NCBI RefSeq assembly: GCF_016428595.1
Contig: NZ_JAELVQ010000033.1
Coordinates: 1-34,381 of the forward strand
Reading direction: 5' to 3'
DNA: 34,381 nt
Origin: Snuella sedimenti
GTDB taxonomy: Bacteria; Bacteroidota; Bacteroidia; Flavobacteriales; Flavobacteriaceae
Positions 25,267-32,748 of the stretch are shown here, in pieces. Every line of letters begins with the position of its first letter. Positions within the stretch are counted from its first letter, which is position 1. A program made the translations under genes and the position numbers. The notes beneath the pieces were generated by a model. It was not told where the DNA came from. It saw nothing but the letters and a program-made list of their open reading frames with translations, and did not search any database.

Positions 25267-25295
25267 AAAGCCGGCTTTTAAGAGCCGGCTTTTTT
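25267..25295 (+). terminator. rho-independent terminator after the M1 peptidase gene
   Basis: A 10-base stem AAAGCCGGCT / AGCCGGCTTT with a 6-base loop and a T run. Confidence 0.9.
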
Positions 25296-25364
25296 ATGGG
25301 CTTAATGCTTTTTCCCTAAGCAACATAATCTTGAATAATTCTTTACCGTATTAAAACAACTTAC

Positions 25365-25372
25365 TATATTTG
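25365..25372 (+). promoter_or_regulatory. -7 element (TATATTTG) immediately before tatA
   Basis: TATATTTG ends only four bases before the GTG start codon. A TTTA at 25342-25345, 19 bases upstream, could act as a weak -33 element. The spacing implies a transcript starting at or near the GTG. Confidence 0.55.
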
Positions 25373-25376
25373 TACC

Positions 25377-25664
25377 GTGATACATCAAGCTACATTTTTA
25401 TTTATTAGTGGTGCAGAAATAGCGTTTATACTATTTATTGCAATCATGGTTTTTGGTGCCGATAAGTTACCTGAGATTGCCCGCGGCCTTGGTAAAGGCA
25501 TGCGCACCCTTAAAGATGCTACCAACGACATAAAACACGAAATTACCAAGAGTGCCGAAAATCACGGTATCGACACCAGCCTTACCAGCGATATTAAAAA
25601 GGAACTGGACGAAGTTAAGGACGATCTTGAGGATTTCACAGGTTCTGTAAAACGTAAGTTCTAA
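25377..25664 (+). CDS. tatA: Sec-independent protein translocase subunit TatA/E
   Basis: A 95-residue pore-forming subunit of the twin-arginine translocase. A short N-terminal membrane helix lies at about 13-27, followed by the FGADKLPEIARGLGKGMR hinge and amphipathic helix (26-43) and a charged cytoplasmic tail. The start is GTG at 25377; no other start codon lies ahead of the membrane helix. The -7 promoter element ends four bases upstream, so the mRNA may be leaderless. No tatC is in the window. Confidence 0.93.
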   Translation: MIHQATFLFISGAEIAFILFIAIMVFGADKLPEIARGLGKGMRTLKDATNDIKHEITKSAENHGIDTSLTSDIKKELDEVKDDLEDFTGSVKRKF

Positions 25665-25818
25665 GGTTAGTTACCTAAATAAACATATTGGCACGCCTAT
25701 AAAGTTTAGAACACGCTATTTATAACCATTCCTAAAAATTAAGGCGGTTAAAAATCAAAACTATCTCCTAGTTTTGTTAAGTATTTTTAATCTTTCCGAC
25801 TTTAATAAAATAGATTTC

Positions 25819-25826
25819 TATCTTTA
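25819..25826 (+). promoter_or_regulatory. possible -7 element (TATCTTTA) of the arsenosugar operon
   Basis: TATCTTTA differs by one base from TAnnTTTG and lies 17 bases before the ATG at 25844. No convincing operator for an ArsR-type repressor was seen in the 179-base gap. Confidence 0.4.
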
Positions 25827-25843
25827 TTCGAAAAAACTATTTT

Positions 25844-26179
25844 ATGCAAAAAACATACTACGACCCGGCCGATTTAAAAAAATTCGGAAAAATTAGCGAA
25901 TGGAATGAAGAACTAGGCAGTAAATTCTTTGAGTACTACAATTCGGTTTTTAAAGAGGGCGCCTTGTCCGAACGTGAAAAATCATTAATCGCCTTAGCAG
26001 TTTCCCATACCGAGCAATGTCCCTATTGTATCGACGCCTATACCAAAGATGGCCTGCAACGAGGTATTACCAAAGAAGAAATGATGGAAGCTCTACACGT
26101 AGGAGCTGCCATTAAAAGTGGCGCTACACTGGTACACGGCGTACAAATGATGAATAAAGTGAATAAACTGGAAATGTAA
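25844..26179 (+). CDS. arsenosugar biosynthesis-associated peroxidase-like protein (carboxymuconolactone decarboxylase fold)
   Basis: A 111-residue AhpD/CMD-like protein. The redox pair is Cys59 and Cys62 (EQCPYC), followed by the family's AYTKDGLQRGITKEEMMEALHVG helix with His86. In AhpD-like proteins such a CxxC plus His forms a thiol peroxidase or disulfide reductase centre. It starts the nine-gene arsenosugar cluster, 42 bases ahead of arsS. This pairing defines the arsenosugar-associated subgroup known from genome annotation. It may handle the redox state of the arsenic intermediate or of ArsS thiols (inference). Confidence 0.9.
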   Translation: MQKTYYDPADLKKFGKISEWNEELGSKFFEYYNSVFKEGALSEREKSLIALAVSHTEQCPYCIDAYTKDGLQRGITKEEMMEALHVGAAIKSGATLVHGVQMMNKVNKLEM

Positions 26180-26221
26180 TCCCGCCACACACTTTTACAT
26201 TTTATATCCAAAACCCAATTA

Positions 26222-27277
26222 ATGGCAACAAAGTCACTACATAAACGCAATAGCGATCTGGCAAATAGCAACAGGCAACTCGACATTCTATCAAACGGAA
26301 TTTTTAAGAATGGAGAGCTTCCCACTTTTAAATCGAAACTAGCAGAAACTAACTTAGCCCCCATTAAAGCTAAAAAAATAGAAATCCTGCAAATAAACGT
26401 TGGCTATATGTGCAACCAGGTATGCGAACACTGCCATGTCGATGCCGGTCCCGATCGTCAAGAAATCATGACACGCGAAACCATGCAGCAATGCTTAAAT
26501 GTTATTGAAAATTCAGGCGCCCATACACTCGACCTAACGGGTGGCGCTCCAGAAATGAACCCGCACTTCAGGTGGTTTGTCGAAGAAGCATCAAAAGCAG
26601 GTATCAAGGACTTTATCGTACGATCCAACCTAACCATAATCAAGGCAAATAAAAAGTATTACGATTTACCAGAGTTCTTCAAAAAGCACAACGTACATGT
26701 AGTCAGTTCCATGCCACATTGGACGCGAGGAAAAACCGATAAGCAACGCGGTAATGGTGTTTTCGACAGCTCCATCGAAGCTCTTAAAATGCTTAACGCA
26801 GTAGGATATGGCATGCCTGAAAGTCCGTTAAAACTAGACCTTGTTTACAATCCGTCGGGAGCTTTTTTACCCGGTAACCAAGCAGCTCTAGAAAAGGATT
26901 TTAAAAAGGCTTTAAAAGAAGATTTCAATATTCAATTCCACAACCTATTTGCCATAACCAATTTACCTATTAGTCGCTTTTTAGACTATTTAATAGCTTC
27001 CGAAAATTACGAAGATTACATGTACAGTCTGGTTGAAGCATTCAACCCTTCTGCCGTAGCCAACGTAATGTGTACCAACACCCTATCGGTAAGCTGGGAC
27101 GGCTACCTATACGATTGTGATTTTAATCAGATGCTGGAATTACCTGTTAACAGCAAAGCAAAGCACATTTCAGAATTTAACCAAGACCTATTAGAAGGTC
27201 GTAATATTGTCATTTCACAACATTGTTACGGTTGTACCGCCGGTGCCGGAAGCAGTTGCCAGGGATCAGTGACTTAA
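26222..27277 (+). CDS. arsS: arsenosugar biosynthesis radical SAM protein ArsS
   Basis: A 351-residue radical SAM enzyme with the 4Fe-4S motif C64-x3-C68-x2-C71 (YMCNQVCEHCHVDAGP). LDLTGGAPEMN near 102 is the SAM-binding GGE-like segment. The Cys-rich C-terminal domain contains MCTNTLSVSWDG, YDCDFNQ and CYGCTAGAGSSC. In characterised cyanobacterial systems ArsS joins dimethylarsenite to the 5'-deoxyadenosyl group of SAM, forming dimethylarsinoyl-deoxyadenosine. Some relatives are selenoproteins; here the frame has no internal TGA, so it is a pure cysteine form. It is in one operon with ArsM, the methyl-arsenic supplier. Confidence 0.95.
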   Translation: MATKSLHKRNSDLANSNRQLDILSNGIFKNGELPTFKSKLAETNLAPIKAKKIEILQINVGYMCNQVCEHCHVDAGPDRQEIMTRETMQQCLNVIENSGAHTLDLTGGAPEMNPHFRWFVEEASKAGIKDFIVRSNLTIIKANKKYYDLPEFFKKHNVHVVSSMPHWTRGKTDKQRGNGVFDSSIEALKMLNAVGYGMPESPLKLDLVYNPSGAFLPGNQAALEKDFKKALKEDFNIQFHNLFAITNLPISRFLDYLIASENYEDYMYSLVEAFNPSAVANVMCTNTLSVSWDGYLYDCDFNQMLELPVNSKAKHISEFNQDLLEGRNIVISQHCYGCTAGAGSSCQGSVT

Positions 27278-27288
27278 ATTTAAAACGT

Positions 27289-27789
27289 TTGAAAAGATCA
27301 CTAATACATACATCTTTATTAATGCTCATAGTACTTCCGTTATGGGGACAAAATAATATTGGCGATGTATTAAAGCAGCACAACACCAAAAGTGTTCCTT
27401 ACATCTCGGTTCAGGAGCTGGCAATGCCCAAAACTAATGCCATCATTCTGGATGCACGAGAGCCAAGGGAATACAAAATAAGCCATATCAAAAATGCCAT
27501 TCACGTTGGTTATGATTTTTTTAGTGTTGATACGATAACACAAAAGATCCCCGATAAAACATCTCATATTGTTGTATACTGTTCCCTTGGTATTCGGTCC
27601 GAAGTCATTGCCGAAAAACTAAAACAAACAGGCTATACTAACATTTACAATTTATATGGTGGTATTTTTGAATGGAAAAACAACAATTTTAAACTATTCG
27701 ATTCCAACGAAAAAGAAACGGATTCCGTACATGTTTTTGATGAAACATGGAAACAATGGTTAACTAAAGGCATTAAAGTTTATGACTAA
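27289..27789 (+). CDS. secreted rhodanese-like protein in the arsenosugar operon
   Basis: A 166-residue protein from TTG 27289, which gives a normal signal peptide (MKRSLIHTSLLMLIVLPLWG, then Q). The next ATG in frame (27322) would cut the signal. The rhodanese domain occupies about 36-140, with LDAREPREY near 54, IKNAIHVG and the active loop CSLGIR starting at Cys98. It therefore has the catalytic cysteine and probably acts in the periplasm, transferring sulfur or sensing oxidised species. The start lies 11 bases after the arsS stop, and the end overlaps the next gene by 8 bases. A link to thio-arsenosugars is speculative. Confidence 0.85.
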   Translation: MKRSLIHTSLLMLIVLPLWGQNNIGDVLKQHNTKSVPYISVQELAMPKTNAIILDAREPREYKISHIKNAIHVGYDFFSVDTITQKIPDKTSHIVVYCSLGIRSEVIAEKLKQTGYTNIYNLYGGIFEWKNNNFKLFDSNEKETDSVHVFDETWKQWLTKGIKVYD

Positions 27790-28411
27790 AGCACTCATTA
27801 TTGTTTTTGTTAAAAATATTAAGTTAGGAAAAGTAAAAACACGTTTGGCAAAAACGATAGGTAGCCAAGCAGCATTCGAAGTTTATAAAGAATTGGTAGA
27901 AATTACAGAACAAGCCACCCTAAACATACCTGTAGACAAGCGCATTTATTTCTCTGATGCCATTATAGATTCGAAATGGCCCAACGATTACAAAACCGTT
28001 CAAAAAGGGCAAAACCTAGGAGAGCGCATGCAAAATGCTTTTAAAAAAGGATTTGAAGACGGTTACACCCATATTGTGCTGATTGGCTCTGACTTACCAG
28101 ATATTAACGCCAAACATATCGAAAAAGGTTTACAAGCATTAAATAACACCCAAGTTGTTTTTGGTCCTGCTACCGATGGTGGTTATTACCTAATAGGACA
28201 AGCAAAATACCACCCGTTTATCTTTAACAACAAACCCTGGAGCCAAACCAATTTATTGGATGTTACACGCCTAGAATTAGAACAGAAAAACATATCTTAC
28301 ACCCTACTGGAAGCATTAAATGATATTGACACCTATGAAGACTTAATAGCCTCCAACTTTTACCAATCGAACGAAGCGTTAAAACAAAAAATACAAGAAT
28401 TAAATGATTAA
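27782..28411 (+). CDS. arsenosugar biosynthesis glycosyltransferase, TIGR04282 type (DUF2064)
   Basis: A 209-residue GT-A fold protein. It begins ALIIVFVKNIKLGKVKTRLAK, the nucleotide-binding start of the TIGR04282/CofC-like group. QNLGERM follows near 79, LIGSDLPDIN near 99 (metal-binding Asp) and FGPATDGGYYLIG near 124. The family is named for its place in arsenosugar clusters; its donor and acceptor have not been shown to my knowledge. It overlaps both neighbours by 8 bases, so it is translationally coupled to the rhodanese and the phosphorylase. Confidence 0.92.
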   Translation: MTKALIIVFVKNIKLGKVKTRLAKTIGSQAAFEVYKELVEITEQATLNIPVDKRIYFSDAIIDSKWPNDYKTVQKGQNLGERMQNAFKKGFEDGYTHIVLIGSDLPDINAKHIEKGLQALNNTQVVFGPATDGGYYLIGQAKYHPFIFNNKPWSQTNLLDVTRLELEQKNISYTLLEALNDIDTYEDLIASNFYQSNEALKQKIQELND

Positions 28412-29216
28412 ATACATAGAAGAAACCGTAGAATACTTACAGCAAAAAGGTTTCGAAGCCCCAGAAATTGGCATCATTTTAGGTACTGGTTTAGGACAAC
28501 TAACAAACGACATAGATATAATAAAAGAAGTAAGCTACAACCATATACCTAATTTCCCCACGGCCACCGTCGAGTTCCATAAAGGAAAATTAATCTACGG
28601 AAAGCTTGAAGGCAAAAAAGTAGTGGTTATGCAAGGGCGCTTCCACATCTATGAAGGCTATACCCTCCAGGACGTAACCTATCCAGTACGCATTATGGAA
28701 AAATTAGGTATTAAAACGCTCCTTGTTTCCAATGCCGCAGGCGCTATTAACTTAAATTTTAAGAAGGGTGAATTAATGCTTATCGAAGACCATATTAACC
28801 TGCAAGGCAGTTCGCCCTTAGCCTTTAAGGGCGTTGAACTTTTAGGCGAACGTTTTACCGATATGAGTGCCCCTTACAATGCTGATATTAACTCAAAGTT
28901 TAAATCCATTGCAAAAGCCAATGGTATTACCCTTCATGAAGGCGTTTATGCCAGTGTTGTAGGACCACAACTAGAAACACGTGCCGAATACAAAATGCTA
29001 AAAATAATTGGAACCGATGCAGTGGGCATGAGTACCGTTCCCGAGATAATTGTTGCCAATCATTTAAAATTAAACGTTGCTGCCGTGTCAGTTTTAACAG
29101 ATGAATGCGACCCAAACAATCTAAAACCGGTAGACATTAACGATATTATTGCCATGGCAGAAAAGGCTGAACCAGAGATGATTCTGCTCTTCAAGGAATT
29201 AATTAAAACATTGTAG
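28404..29216 (+). CDS. purine nucleoside phosphorylase (trimeric PNP/MTAP family), Asp at the base-recognition position
   Basis: A 270-residue trimeric-type phosphorylase. GIILGTGLGQL (about 23-33), the phosphate-binding GRFHIYEGY near 78-86, VSNAAGAIN, GPQLETRAE (Glu191) and GMSTVPE are all in place. Human PNP has Asn243 in SLITNKV reading the purine. Here the aligned segment is SVLTDEC, with Asp233. Asp at this place is found in methylthioadenosine phosphorylases and favours 6-amino purines. The enzyme may therefore cleave adenine nucleosides. Its place between the TIGR04282 transferase and arsM fits removal of adenine from the ArsS product (inference). A general purine salvage role is the alternative. 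Confidence 0.92.
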   Translation: MIKYIEETVEYLQQKGFEAPEIGIILGTGLGQLTNDIDIIKEVSYNHIPNFPTATVEFHKGKLIYGKLEGKKVVVMQGRFHIYEGYTLQDVTYPVRIMEKLGIKTLLVSNAAGAINLNFKKGELMLIEDHINLQGSSPLAFKGVELLGERFTDMSAPYNADINSKFKSIAKANGITLHEGVYASVVGPQLETRAEYKMLKIIGTDAVGMSTVPEIIVANHLKLNVAAVSVLTDECDPNNLKPVDINDIIAMAEKAEPEMILLFKELIKTL

Positions 29217-29252
29217 GCAATGAAAATATCAAATACTTAACGATTAAAACAC

Positions 29253-30221
29253 ATGAGTTATCTAGAAACGACGCATAATGTATATAAAGAAGCAGCCCTT
29301 AGTCCTAACGTAGGCTTATGTTGCACAACCAATCCCGTTTGGGAATTACCAGGCTTAAAAATTCCTAAAATCATGCAGGAAATGAACTATGGCTGTGGTA
29401 GTACAGTTCATGCTCGCGACCTTACCAACAACCCGAAAACACTGTATGTGGGTGTTGGTGGTGGTATGGAGCTACTACAATTTGCCTATTTTAACCGACA
29501 AAAACATGGTGTTATTGGCGTTGATGTTGTAGACGAAATGCTGGAAGCTTCCCGTAAAAATTTCATAGAAGCCGAAACGCTTAATCCGTGGTTTAAAAGT
29601 GAATTTGTCGACCTAAAAAAGGGAGATGCCATGCACTTGCCCGTAGAAAGTAACAGTATAGATGTTGCCGCGCAAAATTGTTTGTTCAATATATTCAAGG
29701 CCGACGATCTAAAAAAAGCCATATCTGAGATGTACCGCGTTTTAAAGCCGCACGGACGCCTGGTTATGAGCGACCCTACCTGCGAACACCCTATGAATGA
29801 AACACTGCGTAACGACGAGCGCTTAAGAGCCCTATGTCTTAGTGGTAGCCTACCCATTAAAGACTACGTAAAAATGCTTACCGATGCCGGCTTTGGCACC
29901 ATAGAGATAAGAGCTAGGAAACCGTATAGAATCCTTGATCCTAAAAATTACCCTACAGATGAATTGATCTATATTGAGTCGATTGAAGTCGCAGCTATCA
30001 AAGATCCCATGCCCGAAGACGGCCCCTGTATCTTTACCGGAAAAGCAGCTATTTATTACGGTGATGCCGATTATTTTGACGATAAGGCTGGCCACATGTT
30101 ACTTAAAAATCAGCCATTGGCAGTATGCGATAAAACAGCCAAAGCATTAAAAGCACTTAACAGGGATGATATTTTTATAAGTGAGTCTACCTACCATTAT
30201 GATGGTGGTGGATGTTGTTAA
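29253..30221 (+). CDS. arsM: arsenosugar biosynthesis arsenite methyltransferase ArsM
   Basis: A 322-residue SAM-dependent methyltransferase. The SAM site is LYVGVGGGMELLQFA (about 64-78), with VIGVDVVDEMLEASR, GDAMHLPVESNSIDVAAQNC and VLKPHGRLVMSD. Candidate arsenic-binding cysteines are C23/C24, C48, C143, C177 and C195, with a C-terminal GGGCC. This subgroup methylates arsenite to mono- and dimethylated forms and is annotated specifically with ArsS-containing clusters. The N-terminal CCTTNPVW and NYGCGS segments fit the subgroup. It begins 36 bases after the phosphorylase stop. Confidence 0.95.
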   Translation: MSYLETTHNVYKEAALSPNVGLCCTTNPVWELPGLKIPKIMQEMNYGCGSTVHARDLTNNPKTLYVGVGGGMELLQFAYFNRQKHGVIGVDVVDEMLEASRKNFIEAETLNPWFKSEFVDLKKGDAMHLPVESNSIDVAAQNCLFNIFKADDLKKAISEMYRVLKPHGRLVMSDPTCEHPMNETLRNDERLRALCLSGSLPIKDYVKMLTDAGFGTIEIRARKPYRILDPKNYPTDELIYIESIEVAAIKDPMPEDGPCIFTGKAAIYYGDADYFDDKAGHMLLKNQPLAVCDKTAKALKALNRDDIFISESTYHYDGGGCC

Positions 30222-30255
30222 AATACCTTAAGATTTCCGCTTTCGTGAGAGGTGT

Positions 30256-31143
30256 ATGGAAAAGTATATTGATATCATAAAAAATTCGTATTCCGGATAT
30301 TGGAATTATCTTAAACAAGAGCTCTTATTCCAAAACCATTGGGACAACTATTTTTATGGGTTGATTGTTATTTCGTTACTCGTTTGGGGCTTGGAAATCC
30401 TATTTCCTTGGCGTAAAAACCAAGCAATTATTAGAAAAGATTTTTGGCTGGACACCTTTTACATGTTCTTTAATTTCTTTTTACTCAACCTCATCGTATT
30501 AATAGCCCTATCCAATACAATCGCTGAAATTTTTGACGACATACTCAAAATTTTTAATCTGTCCGTTACTAGCTTTCAGCTTTTCGATGTAGACAACCTT
30601 CCCAAATGGCTCGGATTAACAGTCTTCTTTTTGGTATCCGATTTTGTGCAATGGAACACCCATCGTTTATTACACCGCGTTCCCCTTTTATGGAATTTTC
30701 ACAAAGTACACCACAGTGTGAAGCAAATGGGCTTTGCCGCACATTTACGCTACCATTGGATGGAACCTGTGGTTTACAAATCAATTTTATACATTCCTCT
30801 AGCCATTATCGGGAATTACAATGCTCAGGATGTTGCTGTCGTTTATTTTTTCACCATTGCCATTGGCCATTTAAACCATGCCAATTTAAACTGGGATTAC
30901 GGTATTTTAAAATACATTTTCAACAACCCCAAAATGCACATTTGGCACCACGCCAAAACCCTCCCAAAACATGTTAGGTATGGTGCCAATTATGGACTAA
31001 CATTAAGTGTTTGGGATTATTTATTTAAAACAAATTACATGCCCTACAACGGTCGCGATATTGAATTGGGGTTTGAAGGCGACGAAGCATTCCCTCAAGA
31101 CTTTATTAACCAAGAGTTATACCCTTTAAATAAAAAATCATGA
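30256..31143 (+). CDS. sterol desaturase / fatty acid hydroxylase family membrane protein
   Basis: A 295-residue integral membrane protein with about four to six helices. It has the histidine clusters of the di-iron hydroxylase superfamily: HRLLH (about 135-139), HKVHHS (about 148-153), an HLNH near 206 and HIWHH (about 228-232). Relatives hydroxylate or desaturate membrane lipids. It follows arsM by 34 bases and overlaps the DUF547 gene by 4 bases (ATGA), so it belongs to the arsenosugar operon. Its substrate is unknown. Hydroxylating a lipid or alkyl part of an arsenolipid is one possible role (inference). Confidence 0.9.
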   Translation: MEKYIDIIKNSYSGYWNYLKQELLFQNHWDNYFYGLIVISLLVWGLEILFPWRKNQAIIRKDFWLDTFYMFFNFFLLNLIVLIALSNTIAEIFDDILKIFNLSVTSFQLFDVDNLPKWLGLTVFFLVSDFVQWNTHRLLHRVPLLWNFHKVHHSVKQMGFAAHLRYHWMEPVVYKSILYIPLAIIGNYNAQDVAVVYFFTIAIGHLNHANLNWDYGILKYIFNNPKMHIWHHAKTLPKHVRYGANYGLTLSVWDYLFKTNYMPYNGRDIELGFEGDEAFPQDFINQELYPLNKKS

Positions 31144-31841
31144 TAAGACTTTATAACGTTTTACTTTTGTTCTTTTTAAGTGTCTCTGTTTTTGGCCAAA
31201 AAGCAGATCATGGGTTGTGGAACGCGTTTTTACAAACGTATGTTTCCAAAGAAGGACTTGTTAACTATAAAAGCATACAATCCAATCCTGAACATTTAAA
31301 CACCTATTTAAATACCATAACAAAAACACCTCCCCAATCACATTGGACAAAGCAAGAAACCCTAGCTTATTGGGTTAACGCCTACAATGCTTTTACCATT
31401 AAACTTATTATTGACAACTATCCTTTAAACAGTATTAAAGACATTAAAAACCCTTGGGATAAGAAGTTTATCACCATTAAAAATAAAACCTTGTCCCTAA
31501 ACCAAATTGAACATGACATCCTAAGAAACATGAACGAACCCCGCATTCATTTTGCTATTGTCTGTGCCTCAATGTCCTGTCCCAAATTATACAACGAAGC
31601 TTACAATGCCAAAAACTTAGAAGCACAACTCAATAAGGCTGCTAAACATTTTTTAAACGATACCACCAAAAATAAGATCACGAAAAATAAACTTGAACTT
31701 TCAAAACTATTTAAATGGTTTTCTTCCGATTTTAAACAGAATGGCAAACTCGTTGACTTTCTCAAACAATATTCCGATATTGATATTTCAAAAAAGGCCA
31801 AAATAACTTACAAGGATTACAATTGGAATTTAAACGAGTAA
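31140..31841 (+). CDS. DUF547-family secreted protein
   Basis: A 233-residue protein with a signal peptide (about 1-20, ending FGQ). The DUF547 domain fills about 22-215. Typical pieces are LWNAFLQTYVSKEGLVNY, ETLAYWVNAYNAFTIKLI, LNQIEHDIL and RIHFAIVCASMSCPKL with its conserved cysteines. The family fold is related to papain-like or transglutaminase-like proteins, and its function is unknown. Start and stop are tightly fitted between the hydroxylase and the last glycosyltransferase of the operon, so it is likely part of the same pathway, in the periplasm. Confidence 0.9.
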   Translation: MIRLYNVLLLFFLSVSVFGQKADHGLWNAFLQTYVSKEGLVNYKSIQSNPEHLNTYLNTITKTPPQSHWTKQETLAYWVNAYNAFTIKLIIDNYPLNSIKDIKNPWDKKFITIKNKTLSLNQIEHDILRNMNEPRIHFAIVCASMSCPKLYNEAYNAKNLEAQLNKAAKHFLNDTTKNKITKNKLELSKLFKWFSSDFKQNGKLVDFLKQYSDIDISKKAKITYKDYNWNLNE

Positions 31842-31878
31842 GCTTACAGAGTATAAACGCTGTGCAATACGAACAAAA

Positions 31879-32583
31879 ATGCATCAACTGTCCATAATCA
31901 TCCCTATTTTAAACGAAGCAAACACGATTGGTAAACTACTTGATTATCTTAAAAAAAATGCTGCTTCCCAAAAACATATCGCAGATATTATAGTGGTTGA
32001 TGGCGGTAGTACGGACGGATCGCAAAACATCGTTTCTACCTTTCCCAATGTTACATTGATACCTTCCGAAAAAGGGCGTGCCAAACAAATGAACCTTGGC
32101 GCTATCAAAGTATCGGGGAACATTCTTTACTTTTTGCACGCCGATTCCTTGCCTCCAAAACACTTTGACAGCCACATTATTAACGAAGTTAAAAAAGAAA
32201 ACGAAGCAGGGTGCTTTAAAATGAAATTCGACAGTGCCCACTGGTGGCTTAAACTGGCTGGTTGGCTCACCCAATTCCCCTGGCGTGCCTGTCGGGGTGG
32301 TGACCAAAGCCAATTTATAACCAAAACCCTTTTTAATAGCATTGGAGGCTATAATGAAAACTACACCATTTATGAAGATAACGACCTCATAAATAAACTA
32401 TACGCACGTAAACAGTTTGTAGTAATTCAGGAATGGTTAACCACGTCGGCCCGGTGCTACCATACCAATGGCATATGGCGTTTGCAATACCATTACTGGA
32501 CCATTTATTTAAAAAAATGGCAGGGTGCCTCACCAGCCGAGTTGCACCAATACTACTTAAAGTATGTACGAGTTGAAAAATGA
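31879..32583 (+). CDS. arsenosugar biosynthesis glycosyltransferase, TIGR04283 type
   Basis: A 234-residue GT2-type transferase. It begins LSIIIPILNEANTIGKLL. VVDGGSTDGS follows near 37-46, then EKGRAKQMNLGA near 62 and the metal site FLHADSLPP near 83-91. GGDQSQFI and YEDNDL lie in the acceptor region. No membrane helix is evident. The TIGR04283 group is annotated with ArsS/ArsM clusters, usually together with TIGR04282, as here. It is the last gene of the operon. The reaction is unproven; transfer of a sugar or glycerol unit is possible. Confidence 0.92.
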   Translation: MHQLSIIIPILNEANTIGKLLDYLKKNAASQKHIADIIVVDGGSTDGSQNIVSTFPNVTLIPSEKGRAKQMNLGAIKVSGNILYFLHADSLPPKHFDSHIINEVKKENEAGCFKMKFDSAHWWLKLAGWLTQFPWRACRGGDQSQFITKTLFNSIGGYNENYTIYEDNDLINKLYARKQFVVIQEWLTTSARCYHTNGIWRLQYHYWTIYLKKWQGASPAELHQYYLKYVRVEK

Positions 32584-32666
32584 CCGTGTTAGTTCCAGGG
32601 CATTACCAACCATTCAAAATATAGGATAACTAATGAGAATACGTTTTAACTTTGAGAAACTAGACT

Positions 32667-32728
32667 GGTGCTTTTTATGGGGGCACCTTGTCGGTGTTCA
32701 TGTTTGGCCGTACCGACCACACGAACAC
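32667..32728. other. two stem-loops between the arsenosugar operon and the REase-like gene
   Basis: The first is a 5-base stem GGTGC / GCACC (32667-32671 with 32683-32687). The second is a long imperfect hairpin: GTGTTCATGT (32694-32703) pairs with ACACGAACAC (32719-32728) with one G-T pair, and an inner GGCCG/CGACC pairing has one mismatch. No T run follows on either strand, so these are not ordinary terminators. Confidence 0.55.
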
Positions 32729-32748
32729 TTAGTTATTAGGCATAGTTT

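Noticed and set aside
26222-27277. Selenocysteine in ArsS
   Set aside because: Some family members are selenoproteins, but this frame has no internal TGA and ends in TAA; it is a cysteine form.
32690-32741. Integron attC site
   Set aside because: The imperfect hairpin and the GTTATTAGGC at 32732-32741 recall attC. The paired GTTRRRY and RYYYAAC cores are not both present, and no integrase is seen.
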